DNA of 64,000 nt from positions 757,001 to 821,000 of the forward strand of contig JACVVK020000224.1 of the NCBI GenBank assembly GCA_018292915.2, read 5' to 3'. Under the pieces are notes generated by a model, which searched no databases, was not told the DNA's origin, and worked only from the letters and a program-made list of their open reading frames with translations. A program made the translations under genes and the position numbers. The first letter of the stretch is position 1. Each line of letters starts with the position of its first letter. Shown one piece after another: positions 32,401 to 46,526 of the stretch. This stretch comes from Batillaria attramentaria (lineage: Eukaryota; Mollusca; Gastropoda; Batillariidae).

Positions 32401-35400
32401 GCCAATACAAAGCCCTTAACTGTGACCACTCACATAGTGAAAATCTTGTTTCATTGGTTTCTTGTCTTTTGTCGCTTCTGTCGTTGTTGTTGTTTCTGGT
32501 TTTATTTTTGTTTGTTTGTAAAGCATAAAACCCACCTAACAAAAACGGCTACATATATCAAATTGTCAGGTATGCTGTAAGCACAATTCAACTCTATTCA
32601 AAATCTACACTATTCACCTTTGGGGCACTAGGAATGTCTTTTGTTAGATACCACGGTTCCACGGTGGCCATCACTTGACAGAACATGTAGCTGCAACAGA
32701 ACAATAGGCAAGGCTGGACAAGGTGCATGGAATAGTCCACTGATGATCATCCGTACTAGCAACTTTAAAGAAGAAAAAAAAAACTGAATTAGACCGCTAG
32801 CACACACTCAAACCAAAGAGAAGTTAAAAACAATTGTCCCATATCAAATATGACAAAATACTAGTTTAAAAAGTCAAAGTGTGCAATTGTATGTACCTGT
32901 AAATGTATCACATGGTAAATGATCCTCTCTCTCTCTTATTAACAAAACAAACGTTTTCTTTACAGGCGTATATGACAGAACCTATGTAAATAGTTGACCA
33001 GTATATTCCATAACACCAGCTAGTATATTCCATAACTGTTTTCTCTGTTTGTAGTTCCATGTGCTGCTCTGCTGGGAACAGCTCCCGAACCCAATTGTTT
33101 ATGGGTCGATGGCCTTAACAATAAAGGATTTGAGTCGTAAGTGTCTCTCTCTCTCTCTCACCCACGCAGACTTACTATGCATCATGTTCAAGGTATTTTG
33201 GGTCCAGCATATCCCTTATGACAGGTCTGCAAGAAAACAACCAATTACTTTATATGTAAAATCAACAACAATCATATCAATATGGGCCATGGTGATCATC
33301 CAATTCAATAAAGCCACAAAGAATTTCTACCAATTTACTCTGTCTAATACTAAACCATGGGAAGGGAGGTACATGTAATTAAATATTTGGTCCAAGCCTT
33401 GGTAGTTAGTTAGTTAGTTATTTAGGGCCGTTCTACACGTGGCAAGTTTGCAAGGCAAAAGCGGGTTTGCGGCCCCCGCAAGTCGACGGCAAATGTACAA
33501 GCAAGATGTACAGTCTTGCAGCCTACGGCATGCCGCGGCAAGTTTCGGATAGAACGGCTTTCTATTTTCTCGGCTTGCGCCTCGCAAGTGCGCGCGAGGC
33601 ACCCTGGGAGCCCCGCCAGGACGGCCAATCGCACGCCGCGTAGTGGTCACGCGGCCAAATTAAACAAAATGGCGTCAAAGACCTCCGTATGCGCCAAGCG
33701 AAGCTCGCTGCAAGATCCACTTTCTCGCCCAGATCCACTGTTTCTTCCTGTTCTGTAGCAAAATAACTGCAGCTGCTGCAAAAGTTAATTCCTCCTCCGA
33801 ACTTTCATTCACATGTTCAGCTGAGTCTGACTCGGATTCACTCGCGACCATGGCCGGGCGAAATCGCGCGAGGCCCCTTCCAAATATAGGGTTGAAAGGG
33901 TCACACGAAAGGTCAATCAGCCGACTTGTGGTGCGGAGGTTTCCGCGTGTAGAAGCAGCGGCATTGCGGCAGACAAACTTGTGGGGGGAAAGTCGAAGGG
34001 CGGCAACTTGCCGCTTGTCACGTGTAGAACGGCCTTTAGGGCTTAACGCCGCGCAAGGTCCAAGCCTTGGTACAATACCTTACAGCACATGACGACGCAT
34101 AATGCAAGTGGATAACAGCAAAGTATGCGGAAATCTTAACTGTTCCCCCACAGATAGCAGCTGCTTGCAATCAGTATTCCATAACATGGGTAAATTCTGC
34201 CAAATCCGACCAGACTGCATTACAATGACCATAAACTGTCTGTGTTTGCTGACTCCTCAATTAGCAAACACACACAGTTCATGACCTTAGTGAAATTGCT
34301 GAGATCACAGAATAATATTATTAATGTACGTGCACACGCATGCCGGTGCTAAATACCCTGGTAAATAGAGAAATCAGATATCATGCTGTGTACACACTCA
34401 AGCACATACAGTCAATACCGGTCAGTTTTGCAGATACACCGATGTCCGAAGAGAAGATTTTTTTAAAGGATAAATGTGAGTAAAAGTGACAGCATCAACG
34501 CATGCCTTTTTCTTCCATTTTCTGTAGTCAGTCAAAACATGAAAGCCATAGAGTGCAGGAGAGATGATCAATGCTTTAGAAAGCTGAACGGGGTGAGGCA
34601 TTTACACAGTACATGTACGTAATATGAAGTCAAGGATGAGCGCAAGAAATCGTAACACGTCCGAAATGAGCAATAACAACAGAACAAGAAAGCCTGCTGA
34701 TGTTCTCTTGTTCTTGCTTATTTTATATTTAACTGTCACTTGGAGACCAACTAGCAAACTGCATCTTTAACCAGGGATGCAAGTGCGAAAGGCTTCCCGA
34801 TCCAGGAAATCCCTTTGAATCCCAATCCAGAAAACCTCACAACGGAGGGTGTTCATGGCATCTCCGATCTCACAATCGTCAGTTTAAACTTCAAATACTT
34901 TCATCAAGAGAGAGTACATGTACTTCGGGTCATGGACACGCTATGCTCTATGTATGGCATTACAAGTACACTCAGCGGTCATCCCATAATCCTGAACTTG
35001 CTGCTTGCTGATTTTGCCATTCTGGAAAATTTTAATTATTTCTCAATCCCGAAAATTCAATTTTCAAAAGTTCTTATTTCAGAAAATAGGCACCCTGGCA
35101 TAACCAACTAACAAACCAAACAACACAACATACGTCCCAAGAAACAAATGAACAAAAACAGCAGACTGAAAACTCCATGTAACCATAAAAGTTCATTTTC
35201 ATTACGATACCGCTGAAAAGCTGTGGTGCACATTTCAGAAACAAACAGAAAAACGAGGCAGTTCACAAAATACAGGTCACCTTCAATATAATCCAGGGCT
35301 TTGTAACTGAATCAGTCTTTGACCAATGTATGGCATGGCTTTATGAAGCATTTATGATCGATCCATATCAAAAACATTGGAAACTAGGATAGGTAGGTTT

Positions 35401-38400
35401 GGTGGCGCTGCACCACGGTGACGCACTTCCCCTGGGGGGAAGCAGCCCAAATTTCCCGAAAGGTACAATAAAGAAGTAAAAAAAAAAAAAAAAACCCTTT
35501 CCTAGACATGAACACACTTATAACACCATGTAAAGTGAACACCCAACTGACACCAACACGTTTTCTATGGTCACATTCTGCGTACACCAAAGAACACTTT
35601 CTACTGAAGGTGACCTGGATTAAGAGAAAATTAATAAAGTTTGAAAAACAAGCTTCAGGAGTGCAGCTGAAATGCATGCAGGTCAAATTCACTCACTGAG
35701 CTATAGGGCAACCAATATTTCCCTCTTAAGTTGTATCCCTTTAGTAACAGCAACTTCTGTGGGGGGGTTCCTGTGTAGAAGCATGCAGCAAGTTACTTGT
35801 GTTTCTTGTGAGCCTCAAATTCGTGTAATTTGCATGCTCTGTATAAGGCATTCAAGGGGTACCTAATTCATGTGTCTCACATACTGACAACATGGTTTCA
35901 CATCCGTGGGAAATGTAATATGGCAAAATCAAATGTTCTGGCTGACCATGAAAATTTAGGACATTCGTCCTGAATATTTTCCATTGTGGCACACAAATGA
36001 CACGACATATGTCCACCTTTGTCAGAAATTAATCTGAAATTTCGAAAATGATTCAGTCTATGACCGATGTCTGATGTAAACTGAAACCTTGTGACGAGTA
36101 ACTACGGCGCACGTTCTTGTGTGTGTCAGTCGGATTTTATACACATCAACGGTAAACACTGCTGGGGTTCTTTCACTTCTACATTTTTTTAGCAAAGCTG
36201 TATAGTAATGCTGCAGATGTTACAAACACTCGAGGAGAAGAAGCTGAATCTTAAAAGACGAGCGTCCCGACCCTTACACCAGAGAATATGCTCCCCTATG
36301 ACTCAGTGAGTGAAAGTGACTTGCCCCATAACTAATCACCTGCTAGGAAGTCGAACACTTCCGAAACTGAAACATCAACCACACATGGGTACTCAACAAA
36401 AAATTGCACATGAATTGTAAGAGAAAGGGTAGTGACCACTATCAACAAGGCTCCTGTCAGTGAAAGAACAGCAAATTTTTTTTTTTTACTGAAAACCTAC
36501 TTAATTAGCAAAGAGCAATTCTGTACGTAACATGATGTGTTAATATCACTGCTATTTCTCGGGCCATATTTTCTTGGATTTCTGTGACTGGCACCACAGC
36601 TTCGTTTTCCTCTTAAAAAAAAAAAAAAAAAACCAACAGCATCCTCAGTCAGTTGTAGTGAAGGCTAGCACGGAACCTTGTTTCAAGTTCTAGGGTTAAG
36701 TATGGGGGTAAAACATTCAGAAAAATCCACAAGTACAAAGCAGCTTAAAGGAGTTCTCCTGAATTTTATGCACATATATATGTGATTGATTTTCCACACC
36801 AGAATTAAAATTCTGAAATAATATTAATGAAGAACAGGTATCAGCAATTTGGCAATTTTCCATTTGTCTGATTTTGTATGGAGAAGTTTAGTTATACAAA
36901 GAAGAAAATGGTCGTCGCAAGTCACTAATGCGATTCAACGTAAACAGGCGCACAAAGATCTCGCAAACCACCTGAACACCAGGCCCAGAAAGACCCATTC
37001 ATTAAAAAATTAAATATCAAGCATGTCTGAATTTTTTTCACATTAAAAACCAAGACAGCTCCTTCAACTGCTAGGTCAATCATCTCACACAGAGGATGTA
37101 TCAGTTTTAGTATTTAAGTGCACAAGTACATGTACTACAAGTCACTGACTGTGCAATCAGCTGGTGCGTTTGGTGACAAAGATTGTGAGGTTTGCAAAAC
37201 ACTGGAAGGTACAAAGCAGTGATAACACACGTGGTAACATCACACCAGTCGAACAGCCAGGGTGATTTGCAACGTGGAGCACGACAATTCATGGTGTAAC
37301 ATCAGAAATATGCATCACACTTAAACGCATAGTTGCATGACACTGCAGCAGGTCACACTTTCAGATGTGTGATGTATCACAGCATATCCAGACATGCGAT
37401 ATCAAAGAATATGAGCAGCTTGTTACTGCGGCATATCGCACTTCCAGCAGTGTGATATCGCAGCGTATCACACATCCTGGGCTGCGAGACTGCAGTGTAT
37501 CACACATCCTGCAGTGTGATAATGCAGCATATCATGCTTCTAGTGGTGGGAGTTAACACTCAACTCACTTGTGAACATTGTGCGTCCTGGTACATTGCAT
37601 AAGCCCAGGTAGAGAAGCGTTACAGGTGACAGTGTTTGAGTCAGAGTGAAAATTATATATTCCTAATAACTCAGTAGAAATGTTATCAGGATATTAAAAT
37701 TAAACCGAGGGTGGGGTTACGGAAGAAATACAACGACATACACTGCATGTACATTTAGTAGAGATAGATTAGGAATATTGGGGGGGGGGGGGGGGGATGG
37801 GGGGGGGGAGTGTGGAGGGGGGGGGGGGTGAAAGTAAACTGAAGAAAAGTCTAGCAGTTAAACCAGAAACATATTTAAAGTAAACAAAATATCGTATTCT
37901 GACTGGTCCCAAATCTGCCGAGTCATCCTAAATTGAGAGATTTTTTTTAGAACAATAGTTTAAAAAAAGCCCAGATGAACAAACAGAAAGGTGTGATCAA
38001 TTAGATGTTGACAGCCACACTTAAAACATTGTATTGGCAGAATAATTCGTCAACCACAATTTACAAGAACATTTAACGTAATTTTCACAATTTTACTCGT
38101 GTGTTTCCCTACCTGCTCAAGTCATACAGATGTAAGCATGTTTGCCAATATTTTTTCATGGACTTTTGTGCAGGCTTTTTTTGTTGTTGCCGTGTCTTTG
38201 GTATCACCCATACATGGTGGAACAGTGTTAAACTCCCGAACGCCTAACCTTTTTCATGGACTTTTCCGGAAAACACTGAGTGGCCCTCTTCTTCTGCCTG
38301 AACTAAATACAATTCTTTCAAAATCCATTGTTACAAATAACCACAACCACCACAAATACTTTCTCGCTCACCCCATCACTCGTCCTAGAGTACAATTAAG

Positions 38401-41400
38401 ACAACCCCTCCCTCCACACTTCCCCCCCCCCTCTCCCCCCAAAAATGGGGGAACCCCCAACAACAACAACAAACAAACAAACAACCCGTAAGATAAGAAC
38501 TATATCCATACTACTACATCCTCATAGTAAATTTACAAAGCAGAGCATGTACCCTTGCTATTTGTGACAGGGGGAAAGATTTTTCTTGCCAGAGAGTTAA
38601 AGATTCCAAGCGACTGGTTCAAGCAGTGGGAACCCAGCACAAGCACTCTCTCCCTACAGGGGGGGGGGGGTTGCTGTGAGAACACTGATGTACGCCATAT
38701 GTACAGGGTGTGAAAAGACGCACACAAAATATGCCGCAGATACTTACAGAATAGTTTCTGACTCCGATGCGTGCAGGAAAGCCTGGTGGTCGTAGTGAAG
38801 GACGAAGATAATCGGTGCCAACAGTTCATGCATTCCCTGAATAAAACACATCTTTTCTGTATCAAACAGTTAGCGAGGGCCTTAGTATTTACTGGAGACA
38901 CTGAAAACACCACCCGAAACACCATCAAGTACGGTAACAATTTGGACAAAAAAACAAACAATTTATATAAATGATGCGGAAAACAAAGAACTGAAGCACA
39001 TTTGGCCTGGTCTGAAATTAAAAAAAAAAAAAAAAAAAAAAATACTACAACCAGCCCCAACATATGACCTGTCATCATTGTTGTTTATATTAGGATTTCC
39101 TTATTTAATCAAAATAATTTGGCAGAAAAAAATCATCGATGATGAAACTTAATAATAAACCACCTTCAACCTAGGTTACTAACCCTCAAGGCCGTTCTTA
39201 ACCGGACGAACTTTTGGTTCGCGAACTAGGTTCGAAGAGTACGGCGAACTAGATTTGCGCACGTTGTTTCTTAACCGACCGACCAAACGCTTCTTCCCAA
39301 AACCTCGTTCGAAAGGTTCGCCGAACTAGGTTTGAAGTCTGCACAGCGTGTCGTGGGAACCCTCGCGATCCTTTGGCCGATCCTGCGCTCAGATTGGTTG
39401 CTCGGGGGAGAGCTGTTGTGCGCATGTACAAAGTTGAGGAAAATGGCGGACGGCATGGCGGCTATTGACTCACTTGACATTTCCCTCTCTTGCGCCCTTT
39501 TCCTCTTTTCTCCTCTTCCTCGGCTTCCTCGAGTTCACACGATAACTACAGCAAATGCCTCGTCGTCTCGATCTACGAAGGCGGCCATTTTGCTTGTTTA
39601 CGATTGTCTCAACTCTCGCCTTGTCACGGTTCGTACGATGACGTATGCATATCATTAACGGTCGGTTAAGAAAGAGAACTAGTTTGGCCGAACCTCTGGA
39701 ACTACGTATGTGTGCGCGCTCGCCCTATTCGTATACAATACACAGTTCGCCGAACAAGTTCGCCGGACTGGTGGTTCGCCCGGTTAAGAACGGCCTTAAG
39801 CTAACCTGAAACTTCAGTCTGGAGATGGTGTTTTCGGTGTGGTTTTCAGTGCTTGGGGTAAATAGAAGGACCCCAAGACATAACATTTTCCTGTCATTTT
39901 CCACCTTCCAGTTGAAGTTCAAACAAATTTGTCTTCAATGATGCCACACATTTAAGAATTCCTCCCACTTATCTCTCAAGATTTTATTGAAATGAATAAT
40001 TGTTTTTTTTGTTGTTGTTTTTTTCAAAACAAGAACACTAACCTTCCTACTTATTAATGAAAAAAAAATACAAAAAAAGAAACCAAAAAAAACCCAAAAA
40101 GCTTCTTTTAAATCCAAAGAAGAGAATATGATTCATAATCACTGTAACAATCACATTCCTTTCTGATTTTTGTTTTTGTTTTCAAAATAAAACATACTTT
40201 TTATCAAGTTTTATTAAACCTTAATCATAATTAAGTGGTTTCCTATGTAAAGTAAATTTACCAAAGCTTGGAAAGTCATAAATATTACAGACAAATACTG
40301 AAATACACTTTTAAAAAAAAGAAGGAAATGAAAACAAGTCACACATACAAAGAAAACAATACACAGAAGTGTAATACTGACATAAGCATGTAGCATGCGG
40401 TACAACTGACCTGTTTGTAAGATATGACCTCATGGCAACGACAGTAAAAGAACAGAACATCTATCAGAGCATCTTGCATATGCTTGTCTCTGAAGAACGC
40501 AATTTCTGGAAAACTAGAAACAAAAAGACAAAGAAATAAACATAAAGACCAATAACAGAACTAAAAATCGGCTAATAAAACGTAAGACATCGAACTGACT
40601 GCTCAGTGTGCACAGTGTTTGCTGTGAAGACATAGAGTAATGCCCAAGGGTGGTTGGTAGGGCTGTTCGGTTTTACCGGTTTTCCGGTTAAAATCGGTCC
40701 GGCTTTCTCACGGTTCGGTAAACCGGTTTGGCCTTAAAAACCGGAAAACCGCGGTTTTTCTAAGGGACATCACTCGTCGTTATTCAGCCCGTTACAAGAC
40801 ACCCTCCTCCTCCCCCTCCTCCTTATCATCATCATCATTATGTTGTTGTTGGCTGAACAGGGGTGGCCGAATGGTAGAGCGTTGGACTTCCAACTTTCGG
40901 GTCGTGAGTTCAAATCCCGGCTAGGGCCAAATATTTGTGCTGGCTTTTTCATCGTTGCCTCGTCTTTGATATCATCCATATGTGGTGGAAAAGGACGTTA
41001 AACTCCCAAACACCCACCCACCGACCCTTGTTGGCTGAACATTTCCAACGCAGGGGTACAGGAAGCCGGAGTACTAGGAGACGGGGGTCCCTTCCCCCCT
41101 TCCATCTCTTGGGGAAACGTTAGAAACAATAGATGACGTATACATAGCCGGTTAACCGGTTTTAAACCTCGGTTTTCTATTGGAAAAAAACGGTTAAAAA
41201 CCGGTTTGAGAAATCGTACCGGTTCCACCCTCTAGTGGTTGGTTTGCCAGGTGGGTTTAATATCCTTAGCCACAAGATGTGATTGGAAATGGCCCAAATG
41301 GGTAAAGAGGGGCGGCTATGCTAACTGGGTGGGTGGGTGGGTGTTTGGGGGTTTAACGTCCTTTTCCACCACATGCACCACCAGCCGCCCAGGGTGATAG

Positions 41401-42639
41401 GCAATGTTTAAGAGTGTGTGTGTGTGATATCATATCAAAGACGGAGCAACGATGAAGAAGCCAGCACAAATATTTGGCCCCAGCCGGGATACGAACTCAC
41501 GACCCGAGCATTAGAAGTCCAACGCTCTACCATTCAGCCACCCCGGCTCCCCACTATGCTAACTGAACAATCTAGCAGAACACAGGGCTTATACTGATCC
41601 CAGAGGAGGAAAAGTGACAGAAAGAGTGGCAGAGCCATGAGCGCATGTCTGCTATGCTAGAGGGTGTCCGGGGGCGTGCTCCCGCAGAGTTTTAAAAAAA
41701 CTTAGACAGAAATCTCTGCAATTTGGTGCATTTTGGCATTAATTTTAAGTGCTTCTAAGGAGGAAACACTTTTTAGGGGGAGGAAATTGTTTAGAATTAG
41801 ACTAAAATGTGTGCAATTTGGTGTATTTTGGCATGATTTTAAGTGCTTCTAAGGAGGAAACACTTTTTAGGGGGAGGGAATTGTTTAGAATTAGACTAAA
41901 ATGTGTGCAATTTGGTGCATTTTGGCATGATTTTAAGTGCTTCTAAGGAGGAAACACTTTTTAGGGGGAGGGAATTGTTTAGAATTAGACTAAAATGTGT
42001 GCAATTTGGTGCATTTTGGCATGATTTTAAGTGCTTCTAAGGAGGAAACACTTTTTAGGGGGAGGGAATTGTTTAGAATTAGACTAAAATGTGTGCAATT
42101 TGGTGTATTTTGGCATGATTTTAAGTGCTTCAGGGGAGGAAACACTTTTTAGGGGGAGGGAATTGTTTAGAATTAGACTAAAATGTGTGCAATTTGGTGT
42201 ATTTTGGCATTAATTTTAAGTGCTTCTAAGGAGGAAACACTTTTTAGGGGGAGGGAATTGTTTAGAATTAGACTAAAATGTGTGCAATTTGGTGTATTTT
42301 GGCATTAATTTTAAGTGCTTCTAAGGAGGAAACACTTTTTAGGGGGAGGGAATTGTTTAGAATTAGACTAAAATGTGTGCAATTTGGTGTATTTTGGCAT
42401 GATTTTAAGTGCTTCAGGGGAGGAAACACACTTGATGCAGCCTTCACTGTGATCAACAAACAGGTTAAGTTCAAACAGCTGGAGGAAACGGGCAACATCT
42501 CGGAGTAAGCACAATTTTTTTTTTTTTTTTTTTTTATAAAAACTCCTGACTAGGGTGGGGGTCAAACTCGCACCACATGAAATGTGAGAGGTGGTGACCA
42601 ACCCACCAGCCGCCCAGGGTGACAGGCAATGTTTAAGAA

Positions 42640-42693
<54 letters not shown>

Positions 42694-45600
42694 GGGGAGA
42701 TTGTGTGTCTGAGTGTGTGTGTGTGGGGGGGGGGGGGGGGGGAGAAAGGGAGAGTGTAGGAGCCCTGTATTACCCTGAAGAACCTGGGACCAGTGTAACT
42801 TATGCTGGGGAGGGTGTGGCAGGTGTGAAAAGCAATCTGCAACAGTAATTTGTGCGCGCTTACACACAAACAACGAAACAAAATATCAACCATAATGACC
42901 ACAAGCAAAACACCAACAAATTGAAAAATGCTAACAGTGTAACGTCTTTTTTCCCACCAAAACTCCAACAAAAATTCTGCAATACATCACAAAAACTGAA
43001 AAATTATAACAAAAACTGGTACAATCTGGCTAAAATACAGAAACACTATTGACTTAAACAGAGGAAAAAGCGAATGAAATCATTTAAAAAAGTGCAAACA
43101 TGAAAATGTCCACATTTTAACCCCCTCACTGTCAAGCGACTTCTTTTTTTCTTTTTTTGGCTCATGTGTTATAATGTGTGATGCAAACGTACTTTGCATC
43201 AGAACTTATTCAACCTCTCACAGTAAACAGATGCATTGAAGTGATGCAGACGTACGTCACACAGCAGTGAAGGGGTTAAAAACAAATGGTAATTCCCTTC
43301 AGCACACTGAACACCGGCGAACCTGTTGATATGATATGTCTGGGTTTTCTTTAGCAAAGATGAAAAGAATGTCCACCATCACATTTCGCATCTGGTTGGA
43401 CTGAAAGAATTCTATTTTGGGGTAACTGCAAGAGAAAGAAAAAGAGACAGAGAGAGTGAGACATAACAGGACCGCAACTACCATGAAAGTGCAGCGAGTC
43501 TGCCAAGGCATCGTATCCATGGGAACCACAATACAGGACAAATGTCCTGGCTAGCCGAACCCCCCCCCCCCCCCCCTCCTCCAAAAAAAAAAGGGTACAT
43601 GTATAGGACATTAATTTTGTCCTGAATCATGACACCTACGGAGCAGAAATGATAGGACAAAAATTATGTCCACCTGCATGTGAAAGTAACTGGACATTTC
43701 AAAATCAAAGGTGTCTATGACCAATCTCTGACATGGATATAATGCCCTGATTTGTTATTATCAAACCTGAAAAAACAAAACAAGTATTTCACACTATTAC
43801 ACTATACCGTTATTAGCAGCAGCCTAGTGCACATGAACTGATGTGCAAAGCATATAGAATGAATAACAATTACCGACGCATAGCGCCTGTCATGAAACAG
43901 CTATATTATTCTGATAGGAAATGAAAAAAAAAAAGCCTTAGCAAATAATACAACTGACTTTTGTTCTAGGAAATATCTGCTACAGGAGATCTACTGTCGC
44001 CTGGTAAAAAGGGCATAAGCACCATGGATTTGATGGGCTGCTTAGGCTGATTTGCTAGATGACTGTGACACTGCCTTTTCACAGGTATCAGAAAAAAAGA
44101 GAAAATAAATTCTCACGTGCGGATCACATCCTGTTTGATCGTCAGCCGAAGCTCATTGTCCTGAAAAAACTTGTTCCAGGGACTCTGAAATGGACAAACC
44201 AGCATGTCATTTGTCTTTGACAGACTATTTTTTAATGTTTTTGTTTTTCTAAAAGAATTTTACAAATTTAAAAAGAAGACAAAATGTTACCTACATATTC
44301 CCCACATGGTTAATGGTGATGTCTCTTAATAATGTAAGTATTGTATAGGAGCTTTACCCAATTCCATGAATCGGCTCAAAGCGCCGCGAACTGAACCCAA
44401 GATGCATGCTCACGTGAATCACACGCATTCTCTCACACATTGGACAAAAACGAATTACAATCATGGGGTGCGAAGGGCCAGCTCAGCTATTTAAATTTCA
44501 GAATTTAGAATTGCATTTATTTTTCAAATTTGGTGGGCTGAACATTTCCAAAGCAGAGGGGGGACAAAGCCGGAGTACCCGGAGAGAACCCCCGACGATC
44601 GGCACTTTCAACTGCTCTACGCATCATTTTCTCACAAATCAGTGCGCAGAATTTTGAGGGGGTGCACAGGTCACACGTCACTCAACCAGAAAAATAAAAT
44701 CTCGCACAAAATGTATGCTCGAAAAGGTACAAGTCTTAATGCTGTCTGTACCCTCTGCACCATGACAACTGACTTAGAACCGCGTCCTGGTGAACACTTA
44801 CCTCTTCATCTTGTGACAGGGGATTGTTGATCATGATGTTCGCCGAGTCCACTGATCCCCGAGGGTTGGTGATCAGCTGACGTGAAAAGAAACACCAGAG
44901 ACACGTTTAACTCATACAATCATATGTCTGTATTATTTACACCGGCTTAAAATGGTCCATGATCCAAATGGAGGACAAAGGACAAAGTGGCAAAGCTACA
45001 AGCAGATGTCTGTCAAGCAGATGTCTGTCAAGCAGATGTCTGTCAAGCGGACACATTACGCTAGGGGTGTCCAGAAGCATGCTTACCTGGATCTTTTGTT
45101 TTTAAATTAGACAGGCTGGGGAATTGCCGAGGGGGAAAAAAAAAGACTGAAACCTAGATTGGGGTGCAGATCGGGGCAGTGCACTTCTGGGGGAACACAG
45201 GGGCAGTGCCCTGCTTAAGAAATTTTTTTAAAGCATTTTTAAAGACAGTAAGTAGCCTCTCCTGGCACCCAATGTAAAATACTGCCTTGATACTGACATG
45301 CAAGTCTTCAAATATGAAGTTAGACTGTCCAGAATGGCACAACAATATGTATCAGGATAGTGTGTGCAGCGTTTTTCCTCCTTCCTTTTCTTTGGCTGAA
45401 ACTTAGATTTTTTGGCTGAAAGGATAGGAAATTTGGCTGAAAATTGCCAAATGACTGAAAATTCCCCAGCCTGATTAGACTAAAAACTGTGCAATTTTGA
45501 CATGATTTTTGCTGTTTCACAGGAGGAAACGCTTTTCTGAGAGTACAATTTTTAAAAATTAGACTAAAATCCATGCAAATTGGTGCATCTAAGCATGATC

Positions 45601-46479
45601 TTAAGAGCTTCGAAGGAGGATACACACTTTTTGGGAGTCTCAGCTTTTAGCAAAAGGTGGCAACCGGCCAAAAAGTGGAAAATTTTAAGCCCTGTTTACA
45701 ATATCCTGCAAACAAATTTCAAATCTGTACTCTCAGTAAGGTGGTTGCAAGGATCAATACCGGCTTTATGGAGGGACAAAAATAAAAAAAAAGATATATC
45801 CATGCTCCAAAAAGCATGGACATTACCAGCTGGACCAGACGTAAAATATTATGTACAAGTAACAGCATGGAAATAAATATTATGTAGCCAGTGACTTGCA
45901 GCTGGATTTTGTCTGCAGCTTTTGTGTCACAGTTAATTTGACGTTTTACACGGGGCCTCCTAAAATACCCAGTATCACTGGCATGTTTGTATAGAGGGCA
46001 TGACATACAAAGCAGATCCAAGAATGAAATAAACTTGCTAATCGATCATTCAATGAGTCTTTGGCAGTACTGTTCTACAGGCCATGTACAAAACACAGAA
46101 CTTTTCTTCCAACTTCTCACCTTGTTTTTAAGTGCCTCGTACATTTCTCGGTCTTGTCTTGCTTTCTCTGACCACATGTTCATGTCCTCAGGCAGCACTT
46201 CAAGGAAAAGCTGGAATAAAATGCAGTTACGTAGACATGTTGAAGTGTAATTTTATGACAAAGGAATGTACCGTAGTAATTGAACGAAACATAACAAGTT
46301 TGCACCAGTAAAAATTGCAAGTCAAAATCACAAGACGGGGCTTGTTGCTACCCAATCAAATTACAGCATTTCACAAGTATGTTCCAGTGAGTGGCCTTAA
46401 CCCATCCATCCCCCCTCCCTCCCCCACCACCTGAAGCACACACACACTCACCAACCAACAAACACACACACACACACGT

Positions 46480-46526
<47 letters not shown>

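Noticed and set aside
34780..35105. Possible hAT element (CAGGGATGCAAG ... CACCCTGG)
   Set aside because: The ends match over only about 6 bp and no convincing 8-bp duplication is present.
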